Positions 21,786 to 35,034 of a DNA stretch of 64,000 bases are shown one piece after another. The stretch comes from Agroathelia rolfsii. Its lineage: Eukaryota > Basidiomycota > Agaricomycetes > Amylocorticiales > Amylocorticiaceae. The translations under genes and the position numbers were made by a program. Under the pieces are notes generated by a model, which did no database searches, had not been told where the DNA came from, and saw nothing but the letters and a program-made list of their open reading frames with translations. Every line of letters begins with the position of its first letter. Position 1 is the stretch's first letter. Where the stretch lies: assembly GCA_018343915.1 (NCBI GenBank), contig JABRWF010000002.1:2108001-2172000 (forward strand), given 5' to 3'.

Positions 21786-22279
21786 ATAAGACCTCTTTTT
21801 ACAGTGTGTTACTTGGTTAGATTTTTAAGGCAGTGACCACTATACTCCTGTTTAACTCTCTTTGTTATTACTATACAAACAATTAACCTTGCTAGGTTAG
21901 ACTAGGTACTCTAAGTCTTAGAGACTTTTCCTTAGTCTTCACTTTGTATCAGATTATTTATTTATATAATAAAACTTAGGGGCAGTGGCTTAGCCCTCCG
22001 GTATCTACATAATTGCTAAGAGGACAATTTCTACCTCTACCTGAATGAACAGGGTTTTTATTCACTTGCAATGCCTTGTATATATTGAGGTCTTAGGCTT
22101 ATACTAGGCTCTTATACTAGCCTATATACATATACTACTTAGGACACTCTAAAGGCCTTACACCTAAATAGAGAAAAGGGGAGAGAGAGAGAAAGGAGCT
22201 AGGAGGATACAAGTCTAAAGGCAAGGATATATTAGTTTAATAGTAGTATTAATACATAAGGAGGGGGTACCCTTACCTG

Positions 22280-23312
22280 TAATGAACTATTATAGTTCTT
22301 GGGTTGTATAGTGTGGCTATATGCTAGCTCACAAGTTACCTGTTGTAAAGCAAACACTTACTTATGTGAAAAGTGCAGGCTTTGGATTGTTCCTAAGATA
22401 AGGCAAGGTTTCCTAGGATAGGAAGCGATTAGTAACTATGCTATACTTAAGATAAGACTGTAGCCAGTGTCCCTTTGAGACTACCTACTTGTTTTCCCTT
22501 TAGGAAAGGCTTGTTGTCTTGTAGTAGACTTAGTAAGTCTGTTGGTGAAGTTAGTACTCTAGGAGCTAGTCTTGTAGACTATTTAACTCACTATTTTCGA
22601 GTGAAATAACTTGTCATTTCCAGCCGAATTTGCTGGTGCTTATATAATACAAAATATTCTAATTTCTACAAGATTAGTAAGCTAATCCTGTGCTTATCTA
22701 ATCCGCTTAGTAAGAAGGATTGCTTACAAATCAGCTTATAAATCAGCTTAGTAATATTCCTATTTGCTGAATAATATGCTTGGTAAGCAATCTGTGTGCT
22801 TAGTAAGCAATTTGTATAGTATTAATAAGTGAAAATGTCTATTGATCTCAATATCCTATTATTAGATCTGTATTAGTAATATTTTATAAATATTACTAAT
22901 ATTATGAATTTGCTTAGTAAATATTTTGGTGATTTATAAGCAAGGATCTAGGGCGTGAAAAATCAATTAGTAATATTCACAATGATTATTGAGAAATGAA
23001 TATTTAAATGGAATTGTTTAATATTTATGAAAAAGATATTCATAAATGATAAAGTCAAGTGACTTCAGATATGATGATCTTATCTCTGATAAGATTAGAT
23101 ATAATGAAATATTGAAAATATTAAATAAAAGAATATATGCATATTATTTCAATGAATATATGTGTGTAAAGAATTGTTAATATCTCAATAATGAATGGTT
23201 GTAAAATCATGAAATAAATAATCATGTATGACATGATGTTAGATGATTATTTGAAGTATTCATTGGAATTATTGGAAAGATATGAAGCCTGTAAATATTC
23301 AATCTTTCAACA
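22280..23312. mobile_element. K-family element or solo LTR, very AT-rich
   Basis: 1033 bp bounded by ACCTG at 22275-22279 and 23313-23317, starting TAATGAAC and ending CTTTCAACA. It contains many short GCTTAGTAAG-type repeats (22660-22930) and no coding stretch. A second copy starts at 63632 in reverse and leaves the window. 5 bp TSDs and the CA end fit an LTR; the TG start would be decayed to TA. Its parent element is unknown, and a non-LTR origin is not excluded. Confidence 0.7.
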
Positions 23313-23646
23313 ACCTGAAGGCAAGGAGGTCAAAGCTAAAGTTCAGGTAAGGGCTATAGGGGTGTATTTATACTAAAAACAAAGGCCCATGTATAGCCAG
23401 AGTGAGTAAGCCAAAGTCTTAAAATATCATAGGGCAGTGCTTTCTGACTAAGTCTAATGAGCAACCAATTGGAATGATGAGTCTAGTACTCCTTAGTAAT
23501 TGCACAGTGATAGGAATAACCCTGGTTCCTAAGCCTAGACCTTTTGATAAAAAGGAATAATCTAGACTCTGCCTTCCTAATATACTCTTGTCACAAACGC
23601 TCCTGTCACATAGGGCTAACACAGCTTTAGTCACATGTTACAAGAC

Positions 23647-25363
23647 TGTCATGAGTAGGACATTTTTGCAGATTTTTCGGGTATTTTCTTATATTATTTG
23701 GACTTGTATTCCTTTTATTATTACATTTTCTTTCCTTTTCTTTTATTTTCCCTAAGTAAATTACCCTTTAGGGCGTGGACTGTGGGCAGTACAGTGGTCA
23801 CCTGATTGGCCCTTATGTGTACCAAGCTGTATATCACAGGAGTAATCTTAGGGCTGTGCACCTTCTCTTTCACTATCATACATAGCCTTGGAAGTACAGC
23901 CTTCCTTCCCTGAATAATTCCTAATGGTTATTGGTACTACCCCAGAAATAGAGTTCCACATAGATGCCCAGTGGAGTTGGGCAAAATGTTCTTCCCCTGC
24001 ATTGCCACATTCTATGCTTCTACCCCTAGCTACATATAGACCATTAAAGCTGCATATAGACCCTTAGTAAATAGTATAAATAAAGCATGTAACTTGTCCT
24101 GAAGAGCTCAGCTTTGTTACAACCTTAATAGTATCATGCTATAGATAAAATAGCATTCAATCATGTCTACCAAGCATATATTCAAGTTTACCAAGCATAT
24201 ACCCAGGTTTATTCAGCATATACTCAAGATAACCATGAAATCACTTAAGTATTTATTAATATTATTATCAAGCTACAAATCATGCTACAGAGGCTATGAT
24301 ATATAATATATCATCTATAAGTCATATTATATCACAGTAAACCATAGTTTATTATTTGGTCAAAGCTTAGTTCTAAGCCTTGGGCTTAGAAGCAGGTATA
24401 TTACTATTTCCGCTCCTTTTCACTGTTGCACTAGTTATGACATGTCACACATCACGTCACACAAGAGAGTATAACTTTGCATTCCCCATCTTCAGGCACT
24501 ATCACAGTTACACAGGAACTGCCATACATCATGATAATCATTGGAACAATCAAGGAAGAACCTAGGAATAATATTGGATTATTTAGTAAGGATTAGTAAC
24601 TAGAAAAGCGTACTAAAGTAAGAGAACAATAGTATACAATCATGTATTTAAGTTACTAAGGTCTAAGAGATGTTCCCCATCTCACAGACCTCTTTCATCA
24701 ATACTATCATTGTTCTTTATTGCCCCAGGTTCTCTTTACGCCTCTAAGCCCCTATTGTGCTACTCCCATTGCCCCAAGTCATAATCATAGTTATTATAGT
24801 TGTCAAAGTCATAGTATACTCCCTTACAGTTAACCTTAGGGCTGGAAACCCTAGGAGCGTTACTTCTAGCCTTAGATTAGGCTTTACAATCTATTGTTTA
24901 CTACTTAAGTATTCTTAATAGTCTTTTCCATAGCAATCCCTTATAAATATTCATAAGTATTTATAGTCATAGTTTATAGACCTGTGACAAGTTTCAACCT
25001 CTTTGCCTTCAGGCAAGTATTAAAGGTTGTACCTCAGTAAATAGATTACTAATGAAAACTTTGCCTTCAGGGTTCATTAACCAAGGCCTAGCCTTAATAT
25101 CCTAGCTTCCCCTCCCCTCTTCCTAGTTGTGGGTGGTGCAAATCCCCTAGTGTGAACGCGTGTGAAATATACATAGAGTAAACAATTATACATAAGCTAA
25201 GAAAGTACCTAAGTGCCTCCTCAATAGAATAAGGAGTTGTCATTTATGGGAACACTTGCATATAGGTACTAGATCTATTTGTTAAGATGTCCCTTATTTG
25301 GTTGTGAGGACTAGTAGGCCCCCAATGCCCAATGTCTCATAGTTAGGAAGTGTACCCTTAATA
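23647..25363 (+). mobile_element. Solo D-family LTR, split by a C LTR
   Basis: TGTCATGAGTAGG to ACCCTTAATA, TSD AAGAC at 23642-23646 and 25364-25368. The nested C LTR (24115-24989) lies just after the predicted start AGCTTTG. The leader then runs to CTTTGCCTTCAG at 25012, followed by a GCAAGT intron ending near 25070. Confidence 0.92.
24115..24989 (+). mobile_element. Solo C-family LTR
   Basis: 875 bp, TGTTACAACC to GACCTGTGACA, TSD AGCTT (24110-24114) and AGTTT (24990-24994), differing by one C/T. Palindromic GACATGTCAC sequence near 24439. Confidence 0.9.
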
Positions 25364-25401
25364 AAGACATTGCCTACAAGGTATTTTCCTTATAACTTGT
25401 C

Positions 25402-26351
25402 TATCAAGAGCATACCTAACTCTTATCACCAAAACTCAACAAAAGCTTATAGTAACCCCTTCTAAGATACAGGGTAGGCAGTAAGGCCTTTTTTACACTT
25501 CCTAGAGCTTGGGATGTAGGGGTGTATACTTCTTTGTGCCCTGTTTCTACTATTACACAAACTTAAGCTCTTCTATCACCAGGCTTTACTCTAAGTATGA
25601 ACACTTTCAAGCAAGGTCTATAGTCAAGTCACAAGTTATCTTGTGTATGTAGATAGAGGTTGAGGTATCTTAACCCTAGCTAACTAGGTGTAAATCTTTG
25701 TTGGGGCAAGTGCACTAAGCATAATGATTGTTTATGTTATTATAATTGCAAATGGTCACTACAAGGGCTGGACCTATCTTATGTGTATACATAAGGGTAG
25801 TACTAAGCCAACCCTTACTACAAATAGCACTGAGCACACTTGCAACCCTCTGGTACAAAGCCTAAGGGATTTGTTATAGGGGAGAGAGGGGATAAGGACT
25901 CTGAAGACAAAGTAATATTATGTTAATTGACTATTTAATACAAAGCACTACTATGCTTACCTAAAGACAAAGAGAACAAATCTAGGGTCTTCAGGTAGCG
26001 GCACTATAGGGTTATATACTATTTCTATCTGGTCTGTGCACTGGTACATGATCTGTATATAGAGGTGCTAAGTATAATGTAATATTGCACCATAGTGAGT
26101 CTATGATAGTGTTGTAATCTAGACCTATGCTCTAGACTTGTTATATAATAAGTTACATGACTAGTGGTCATATAATGGCCAGTTATATGATGACTAGTCA
26201 CATAACTTTGCTCAGTCATCAAAGTACTTATGTAATGCCTACTTATGTAATATACATATTATATACCAAAAAATCAAGAAAAATCAGAGAAAAATTGGAA
26301 AAATAATGAAAAATCTTAAATAAATTTATAATATACAAGCGACTTGTAACA
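25402..26351 (-). mobile_element. Solo A-family LTR
   Basis: 950 bp, TATCAAGAGCATACC to GACTTGTAACA, inside H. The flanks TTGTC (25397-25401) and TTATT (26352-26356) agree only if two transitions occurred, so the TSD is weak. H continues correctly on both sides, which supports a simple insertion. Confidence 0.82.
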
Positions 26352-26445
26352 TTATTGTAGAAAAATTGTAAAAATACAAGAAAAATAGTGGTATATTTGT
26401 AATAAAAATGCAAAAAATACTAGTACACTTGTCCAAGTTATTACA

Positions 26446-27650
26446 GTCAACTTCTGCATTATGTACAGCACTCATAAGAAGTTAAAAGGTAGATATATCC
26501 CTATCCCAGTCTATAATGATCTATCTTAGCTTAACGTTTATCCTCTCTAAGTATTTTTCCCTGAGATTATCATCTGATAACCTTGTTTGTCTCCCTAATA
26601 GCATAAATGCCATTCTAAAGTTCCTTATGGAGGTAGTGCTCTGCCTAAGATTTTGAAGTTAATCTCTAGCTGCCACTTTTTCATCAAAGGCTCCAAAAAG
26701 TGTTTTGAAACTTTGTAGCATTTCTACAAACATAATGGGGCCTTCTAGTCTTTACCCTTCTCCTGCTCTTCTAATTTCATCATACCACAGGCTAGACCAT
26801 GCAGTAGCACCATTAATCATTAACCCTAAAAGGTATTTCACCTTTTCTTTATTGGTGATATATACTCTGGGATTAAGTTCTAGGTGAGCTTGGAACTTTT
26901 AGATAAATAGATAGAAACTAATCTATTGTCTATTAAAGGTAGGGGGAGGATGACCAATTTCTTTAGGTTTCCTCTGTGACATTTGTTGGTTTTGTATCCA
27001 TTACATTATAGTGGTTTGATTTGCCACCAAGATTTAAAACAGATCTGTATTAGAGACTAGGGTGGGAGGTTATTTGGCTATAGAGGATTGAGCTTGAGGG
27101 GTAAATAGGGTTAGGAGGGCTGATATTTGCATAAAAGGGAATAGGGGTAGAAAGGTAGGATTTTCTTTATTAGAGGATTTATATTCTTCTAAAGAGATAT
27201 CTTTACCACTTCCTTTCTCTGGGGTTTGACTAGGGCTATGGTCTTGGTGTGAAATAGTGGGCAAGCTCAATAGTAATTACTAGAGACTCCCAAAGTGATT
27301 TATACAAATAATAAAAGTTTTTATTGCCCTTTGAGCTAGGCCTAATTCTAATAAATATATTTACTTGTTTTGGGCTACTTATAGCGACCGGAGTCTTTTT
27401 TATCTATCTACTTGGGTAATGTTCCCTTTAATAGCTCAAAAAAACCAATACAACCGTAGATCCTAATACCACTTATAAGCTGGCCAAGAATACTCCCAAA
27501 ACAAGAAATATATAAAGGTAAAGGCTACTACTTTTATATATAGAATAACCATAGTAGTCTACTAAATTTCTATGGTAATTGTTCTTTTACTCAAAATAAT
27601 ATGGCTCACTATACCACTTTTAGTGCATAGAGCAACTAGTGTAGAAAGGG
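26446..27650 (-). pseudogene. Gypsy-A4 gag, N-terminal and central part (decayed)
   Basis: Minus-strand reading from about 27270: LPTISHQDHSPSQTPE, then KENPTFLPLF, matching Gypsy-A3 gag at 52209. Further on it shows the retrotransposon gag core (region 26560-26990) with stops. It ends at the H insertion. The start codon is not clear: the first in-frame residues in both copies lie upstream of any obvious ATG. The open piece 27070-27270 is just the least damaged part. Confidence 0.75.
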
Positions 27651-27651
27651 G

Positions 27652-27664
27652 AGATTTATTCTAA
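27652..27664 (-). other. Gypsy-A4 self-priming site (PBS)
   Basis: On the coding strand the 5' LTR is followed by TT and then AGAATAAATCT. This is the A-family 11-mer AGAACAAATCT of Gypsy-A3 with one C/T change, and it is complementary to the predicted transcript start of the A LTR. It resembles no tRNA 3' end with TGG. Confidence 0.65.
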
Positions 27665-28149
27665 TATCAAAAGTACACCTGTCTTTTATCACCAAATCTC
27701 AACCAGTGCCTATGTAAACCTCTGTAAGGTGTAAGGTAGCTAGTAATAGCTGTTTTACAACTCCTAAGGCCTGGGAAGCACAGGTGTACATGCCTTATGC
27801 CCTGTCTTAGCTCTTATACACTCTAGAGTGTTCCAGTTACTAAGCTTTACTCCAAGTTCACTAAACTTTCAAGCAAGGTCTACTGTCACAATACCAAAAG
27901 TCTTGTATATGCTAATAGGGGTGCAGGGTATCTTAACTGCAACAAGTCTAAAGCAAAGTCTCTACTTGTTTAAGTATACTAAGCACTATATAAGTTGTGT
28001 TATTGCAAGTACAAGTGGTCACCACAAGGGCTAGACCTATATTATGTATATACACAGAGGTAGCACAGAGTACACCTCTTCTGTAAGTAGTGCTAAGTAC
28101 GCTTACAACCTCCTAGTACTAAGCAGGGAGGATTTGTAATAGGGGAGGG

Positions 28150-28750
28150 TGTTAAGTCTTGGATGGACAGAGATAGCAGAAAAGGGAAGGGGCGGAGCGG
28201 AATGGAAGCAGAGACGGAGTGAACAGGAGTAGAGATGGGAGAGTGGATAGGAAAGGAGAGGGGTGACCAGACTTGGCCAAGACATATGTGTCAGGCCCTT
28301 ATCTAGTTGCGGTCCAGGACAGGAGTTAGACAGGAGAAGGGGAACTAAGTTGATTTCCAAACTAAGGTAGCTAGGTACATGCTAGGTTGGTATAAATACT
28401 ATAGTAGCAGGAGGATACCAAGAGGAATAGAAATGAAGTGAGATAGAGAGTGGGAAATGGAATACGGGGTGCGAATGGGCCAAAACTATCTATATAAACA
28501 AGGGTACCAGAATGTGTGGGGAAAATAATAGGAAAACAAGATATATAAGAAGAGGAAAAGACTCCGGGACTCCGGTTGGGTACCAAGCAAGGGGTTGCTG
28601 GTTCCAACGCCCAAATTGCAGAGGGTAGAGAGTGGAAGTTGGGAGCCAGAGAGGTATCTTTGGTTGTTGGATAGTAGTAGGCAAGGGTAAGTGGGGACAT
28701 ATCAGAAATGTTGGAGTGGGAGCTACTTGTGTGTGGAGGGGGTCATGACA
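28150..28750 (-). mobile_element. Solo L-family LTR, decayed
   Basis: 601 bp, TGTTAAGTCTTGG to GGGTCATGACA, TSD GAGGG (28145-28149) and AAGGG (28751-28755). It matches L at 52945 and 59697 but many CpG are now TG or CA. Minus is taken as sense because a TATTTATACC box (about 28388 reversed) then lies upstream of the CTCAGTTTGG-like start. Confidence 0.88.
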
Positions 28751-28946
28751 AAGGGAGAGATAGGCTCTAAAGACAAAGTTGTATTATATTAGCTACTTAT
28801 TTAATATAAAGTACTATGGTGCTTATCTAAAGACAAAGAGAACAAATCTAGGGTTTTTAGGTAGGGGCACTACAGGATTATATACTATTTCTACTTGGTC
28901 TATACACCATGTATATAGTCTGTGCATAGAGGTGCTAAGTATGATA

Positions 28947-29789
28947 TGTCATAACTATAGTTATACTATACCATAGAAACAATAGTATTTAATTATGTTT
29001 ACTAAGTATATATCTAGGTTTACTTAACATATACTCAAGATAACCATGAAATCACTTAAGTATTTATTATTATTATTATTAAGCTATAGATCATGCTATA
29101 GAGGCTATGATACATAATATATCACAGTGTATTATCTATAAGTTATAGTATATCACAGTGAACCACAATTTATTATTTGGTCAAGGCTTAGAAGCAGGTA
29201 TAATATTATTTTTGCTCTTCACTATTGTGCTGGTTATGACATGTCATGCATCATGTTACACAATAGAGCGTAACTTTGCATTTCCCATCTTCAGATACTA
29301 TTATAGTTATACAGGAACTGCTATACATCATAATAATCATTAGAATAATCAAGGAAGAATCTAGGAATGATATTGTATCATTTAGTAAGGATTAGTAGCT
29401 AGAAAAGTGTACTAAAGTAGGAGAACAATAGTATAGAAATTATGTATTTAAGTTACTAAGGTCTAAGAGATGTTCCCCTATCTCATAGACCTCTTTTGTT
29501 AATATAATCATTGTTCTTCATTGTATAAAGTTCTCTTTATGCCCCTAAGCCCCTATTGTGCCGCTTCTATTGTCTCAAGTCATAGTTATAGTTATTATAG
29601 TTGTCAAAGTTATAGTATACTCCCTTATAATTAACCTTAGGGTTGGAAACCCTAGGAGCATTACTACTAGCCTTGGATTAGGCTGTACAACCCATTGTTT
29701 ACTATTTAAGTATTCTTAATAACCTTTTCCATAGTAATCCCTTATAAATATCCATAGTACTCATAGTTATAGTTTATAGACCTGTGATA
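28947..29789 (+). mobile_element. Solo C-family LTR
   Basis: 843 bp, TGTCATAACTATAG to GACCTGTGATA (CA to TA), inside the A LTR of Gypsy-A4. Flanks TGATA and TAATG match only with two transitions. C landmarks (TTTAGTAAGGATTAG, GGTTGGAAACCC) are present. Confidence 0.85.
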
Positions 29790-29930
29790 TAATGTGATAT
29801 TGCACTCTAGTGAGTCTATAATGGTATCATGATCTAGACCTATATTTTAGACCTGCTCATATAATAAGTTATATAACTAGTGGTCACATGATGGCTAGTT
29901 ATATAATGACTGATTATATAACTTGCTTAG

Positions 29931-30119
29931 TATTGGAATAAATGGGATGAGAAAATGACTTGTATATTTAGTAGATAAAATGTATCAGTTTTATACATGT
30001 ATATTAATTGTGAGACATAAGACAAAAGAATACAAAAGAAACAAAAGAAACAATTGTTACAACGTATACAAAAAGTTTGTGCTATATTCATAGCTGTTTA
30101 TTATCCTTATTATCCAACA
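29931..30119 (-). repeat. Copia-2b 3' LTR
   Basis: 189 bp, TATTGGAATAAATG to TTATCCAACA, followed by the purine tract of the element (TCCTCCTCA on the plus strand). Confidence 0.92.
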
Positions 30120-30126
30120 CTCCTCC

Positions 30127-33100
30127 TCAGCAATAAATTCCCAACATTTCCTTCAATGATTTGTAAGCAGGGCCAGGAAGGGCCTTTGTCAGGATATCAG
30201 CACAATTGATCTTGCTTGGCATATATGTGATGTTGATGATGCAGTTGGTAATTTGTTTGCAAATAAAATAATAGTGAATATCAATGTACTTGGCACATAA
30301 GTAGTAGACAGTGTTACAGGCGAGCTGGTTAGTGGCAGTATTATCAGCAAAAATAGTAATGGGCTTGGTCGGTTTGGCTCCAATTGCTCATAAGAATATG
30401 ACGACCCAGGCAGCGTAACGTCCAGTACTGCTGAGGGCTATGTATTTGGCTTCCATGGTTGACAGAGCCATGGAAGGTTGTTTCTTAAAGGACCATGAAA
30501 CCGGGCCGCCGCAGAGTAAGAAGACAAAACTGGTAACAGACCGGCGGTTGGTGATGTTGGAAGCCCAGTTGGCGTCTGAGTAAGCAACAACATTCAGCTT
30601 AGTGGGGGTGTGAGAATATGTGATGTTGTTGTTAATGGTGCCTTATAGGTATCTGAAAACACGTTTCACAGCATTCTAATGAGCATTCATTGGCTGTCAT
30701 GGGTACACCCAGACTCTCCTAATTTTTCTTTATTTTCCTGTATTTTTCTTGTATTTTTACCATTTTTCTTGGATTTTCTACACATTATTTATTCATAATA
30801 GACTGCCTAGGACAATTGGTTACAGAGTACTTAGTTATATGACTGGCCATCATTATACCTTTGTACCAGTACCTATTAGTAAACAGAGTCTAGACCCTTC
30901 TAGTTCATTCCAAGTCTAGACTCTTGATTAATCAGCTGATGATGCAATGATTGCACCATCATGCTCAGTCATCCATTTGTACTATGTTTAGCATTCCTTT
31001 CTATTTCTGTCTCTGTGCACAGACCATTCAGAAGTGCACAGACCACCCCTGAAACTTATATAAGGACCCTGTAACACTCCCTGAAGGCCTTAGCTTTGAC
31101 CTTTTGCCTTCAGGCTCATCATCCTAGCCCTCTCACCCTTGCCCTCCCTTTGTGCCTTGTCAGCCTAGGGGTTGTATAAGGACCTAAGCAAGCCATAGAA
31201 CAGGCTGTATTGCCTGCCTCCCCCTCTCTATATCAAGTCCCTTAATAAATCAGGGCAAAGTGTGACTTAGAGTTATTACCCTCTAAGAAAGAATCTAAGT
31301 GTCTCAGAGTGTTTAGCACTCCCTTCTTTACTAAGCAAGCAGTAACAAGTCATTAGCCAACAGTAGCCTTTGGTGGAAAGTCTTCTAGACTTGGAGTACA
31401 CCTTTGGGACCTAGTAGCGGTACATTGTTCTGTTTGTGGTGTGAGTAGGGGTCACCTCTGTTGTTTAGATAGTCAAGAGCGTGAGCCTTGACATTGGCCT
31501 TAAGTTGAACTGAGAGAGGTGTTGCATGACAAATGAGATATCCAGCTGGGTGAGAATGGCCAGATAGAGTAATACGCCAATAGTAGACTGGTAAGGTACT
31601 TGAGTGATGGTTGCACCATCAGCGGCTTTAGCAAGTTTTATATTAGGTTCCGCGGGTATATTGGGTAGGAATAATGTAGTCATGTGATATTTCTTGAGTA
31701 TGGATTTTGTGTAAGTACTCTGCAACAGAGTGAGCTTCCACGCGGACTAGTCCCTAGTAATCTTGATGCCAAGAATGTGCCAGACCTGTCTAAGGTTAGT
31801 TATCTCAAATTTGCTAGCTATAGCTACCTTAGTTGCACCAAGCAGCTTGGCTGAGTTAGCAAAAATAACCATGTCATCTATATACACAGAAATAATGATA
31901 AGCTGCATACTACATGTCCTGACATATACATAGGGGTCAACTGCTATAGGAGTGAATCCAAGTCCAATAAATATCTGATTTAGATTGGTGTTCCAGACCC
32001 TACTAGCCTGCTTAAGTCCATATATTGCCCGATCCATCTTCCAAACATGTCCAGACCCATTGTTGAATCCCTCCAGCTGCTCCATATAGATATCATCCTC
32101 CAGCTTCCCATTTAGGTAAGCACCAACTACATCCATCTGATGAATTTCTATATCCCTCTCCACCGCTATTACAAACAACATTTGTAGTGAATTGTGATAA
32201 ACCACAGAAGCAAACATCTCCTTGTAGTCAATGCCAGGCTTCTGCTTAAAGCCACATGCAATGAGTCAAGCCTTGTACTTGACAATGTTCCCCTTTTCAT
32301 CCCTTTTAATCTTGTAGACCCATTTAGAAGTGAGTGCTCAACGTCCGGCCGGAAGACCTACAAGTTTGAATATTCTCCTATCTACCAACTGACCTATTTC
32401 CTAATCCATCACCCCCTTCCACTTCTTGGCGTCCCTGCTTCTATTAGCTTCAGACCACGTCCTTAGCTCCTCCTGTCCCTCCATAATTCCAAACATGTAA
32501 GCAAAATGAATGTCATAGTAAGTTTCTTCTGCAGGTGCGTCCAAGCTGCCTTCTTTGGCTTTCTCCTTTTTAGCAAGGTGCTGGGATTAGCATAATTTTC
32601 TGGGTTTGATTTTGATAGATAGTTTCTCATTTTGGGAATTTTTATCTCTTTCATCATTGTCTTCATTATCTTCTTCATTGCCATTATCTTCTGGCATCTC
32701 CTCTTCTTTGTCACAGCTTCCCTTTTTGTTGCTTTCTTCTTCATTCTCTTCCTTATCCTCATCCTCATCTTTACTAGCCTCCTCCTTTTTCTCCTCTTTT
32801 TCTTCTTTATCACAATTTCCATCATTGTCATCTTCTTCTTTCTCCTCCTCCTGTAACTATGTGTCTTCAATCAATATTTTCTTTGATGTTACAGGACTAG
32901 GTGACAATATGACGTGATTATTTGGTATAAATGTGACATTGCGTAATGTAAGGATTTAGTGTGACTAAGGTGACCAGTAACAATGTGCAAGTGATGTTTT
33001 AGAGAATCTGGTGAAAATGAATTCATGGGCTTTTGGTTCAAGTTTGTGATGCTTCTGGTCCGAAATATAGACCCAAAATTTTGAACCAAACAGGTAGATA

Positions 33101-35034
33101 TGACTGATATCGGGCTTTTTTCCCCAAAAGGCTTCATGAGGTGTGATAGCAACTAACTTTCTGTGAGGGGCACAATTCTTGATATAGCATGCATAGGCTA
33201 CGGCTTCTAGCTATAGTGAGATACTGATGTCAGTACCAAAAATCATGGCCCTTATAGCTTCAATAAGTGTATGGTTCATGCACTCAACAATGCCATTTTG
33301 GAATGACAAATGCGGAGCCGTGGTCTCAATTTGGATGTCCTCCTTCCATAAATAGTCCTGTAACTCAGAGTTAATATATTCTTTACCATTGTCTACTCTA
33401 AGTGTTTTCATCTGCTTTTCTGTTTGGGTTAGTAGAAATACTTTGTAAGCCTGAACAAATTTAGGAGCATTAGATTTTTGGTCCGAAAAATATACCATTG
33501 TGTGACAGGTTACAGCATCAGTGAATGAAAAGAAATACCGGTATTTATTAATACCAGTTACCTGGGCTGGTCCCCACATATCTAAAATCACAAGTTCCCC
33601 AATTTGGTGGATTTTTGTAGCTATCTCCTTTGGGATATTCTTTACATGACTCTTGGCTTAAATACATACTTTACATGCTATTGATTTAGGTAATTTAGTA
33701 GTAACCTCAAATCCCGTGACCATGCCTTTCTGCTGTAAATATTGCAGTGCTAGGAAATTAATGTGCCCAAGTGCCTAATGCCATTCAGCCTAGGACCATT
33801 GCACCAGACCTTGCAGCTGTGCTTCAGTTTTAGGGCGGGTCACGGGGTAGGTCACAGAAGTGATGTGCTGGGGTTTGATATGCATCTTGTAAAGGTGGCT
33901 GTCTAGCCACTTGCCTTGAATGATTGTTGTGTTGCTAGGTTTCTCAATGCTGTCTATTTAGCTATCTGTCAAATAAAATGATAAACCTGCCTTTTCCATC
34001 CATCCTAAGGAAATAAGGTTGAATTTCATACTTGGCATATATAAGACATCCTTAAGTGTGATTTCATATGCCTTGTCACTAACATGAGTAATGACATCAA
34101 TGCTACCAGTGCCTGCAACCTTTGCAGAACCAGTGCCTTTGATCTACTTAATGTTTGATATAGTGTAATTCCTAAAAAATGATTTATCAAATGCTACATG
34201 TACACTGGCGCCTGTATCACCCAGCCATAAATTCTCATCCTTTTCACTGAGTAGGGCTTCTGCTATAATAGGAAATGACCTAGCCATGCCAGTAGCTGCA
34301 CCATTATCCTTTTTCTTGCCCTTAGACCTACAAAATTTAGCAATATGACCCTTTTTACCACAATTAAAACATTCCACTGGTGCTTTTCCACTGTTTTGAC
34401 CTCCAGTCTTACCTTTAAAAGCAAGTGTGGTCTCATTGGTTCCATGCCGCGCCTGGAGCCGGTTATCTTCCTCGGCAATCTTAGACATCAGCTTCTCTAG
34501 ATTTTTGTAATCCTCTCCTAATGCCACTTTGATAAATGGCTCCCATGACTCTGGTAAAGCTAACATAAGTAAATAACAAAAATCTTCACTAGTCAACTGC
34601 TTGCTCATGAGTTGCAATTCATCTTGCCATGCTTTGAATTTGTTAATAAATTCCTCAATGGACTCACCCTCCAAATAAAAGGTTTGGTACATTTTGTGTC
34701 TGAGTGTAAGTGTTGCATAATTACCCATAGCCTAAAAACAATTTTTCAAAATATTCCAGGCCTATATACTAGTTTTAGCCATAGCAAGGGTGCTGGCCAC
34801 TTTCTCAGCCACATGCAATTGGATCACCTGAAGTGCCTTCCACTGCTTCTTTTTCCAATCCTGGTGTTCTTTATCCTTGCTCTCCTGTGGTTCAGCAATT
34901 TCACCTTTTATATAACTAAGGAGCTCTAGCTCCTCAAGTACATCTTCCATCTTCCATTTCCATGCACTATAGTTTTTGGCACTACAAAGGTGGTCTATAT
35001 GGCTGAAATCGCTAGTGGAAGTGTTGTTTGACAT
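30127..35034 (-). pseudogene. Copia-2b gag-pol (in-frame stops, split by F)
   Basis: ATG at 35034 to TGA at 30127. Subtracting F and one TSD copy (804 bp) leaves 4104 bp, exactly the length in Copia-2a, so neither copy has a net indel. Differences from 2a: the protease DTGA is intact (GDTGASVHVAF, near 34200), RT reads YIDD (intact) near 31880, and there are more stops in integrase and RNase H (for example SISL ending near 33211). Zinc knuckle CFNCGKKGHIAKFC intact (34340-34385). F splits RNase H at 30694. Inactive. Confidence 0.9.
30695..31493 (+). mobile_element. Solo F-family LTR, intron-less copy
   Basis: 799 bp, TGTCATGGGTACACC to GAGCCTTGACA, TSD TTGGC at 30690-30694 and 31494-31498. 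Promoter TATATAAGG near 31057; predicted start AGCTTTGACC 35 nt on. The leader CTTTTGCCTTCAG (to 31113) is followed directly by GCTCATC. The F copy at 45244 has 57 bp more at this point. Confidence 0.93.

Larger units (their letters stand above)
19978..26445 (-). mobile_element. Solo H-family LTR with four nested insertions
   Basis: Starts TATCAAGGCTTGC (TG to TA) and ends AAGTTATTACA, with TSD GTTAA (19973-19977) and GTCAA (26446-26450). Own sequence is about 1.04 kb: 19978-20049, 21786-22279, 23313-23646, 25364-25401 and 26352-26445. Nested: A (20050-21785), K (22280-23312), D (23647-25363) and A (25402-26351). Its leader is split by K right at the predicted splice junction (CTTACCTG and CTGAAGG reversed). 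Confidence 0.85.

Noticed and set aside
22280..23312. Replication origin or centromere core because of extreme AT content
   Set aside because: It has TSDs and a second copy at 63632, so it is a mobile sequence. AT content alone does not support an origin.
27665..29930. TSD around the C LTR at 28947-29789 taken as proven
   Set aside because: TGATA and TAATG differ at two sites; I list the element but do not claim the duplication.
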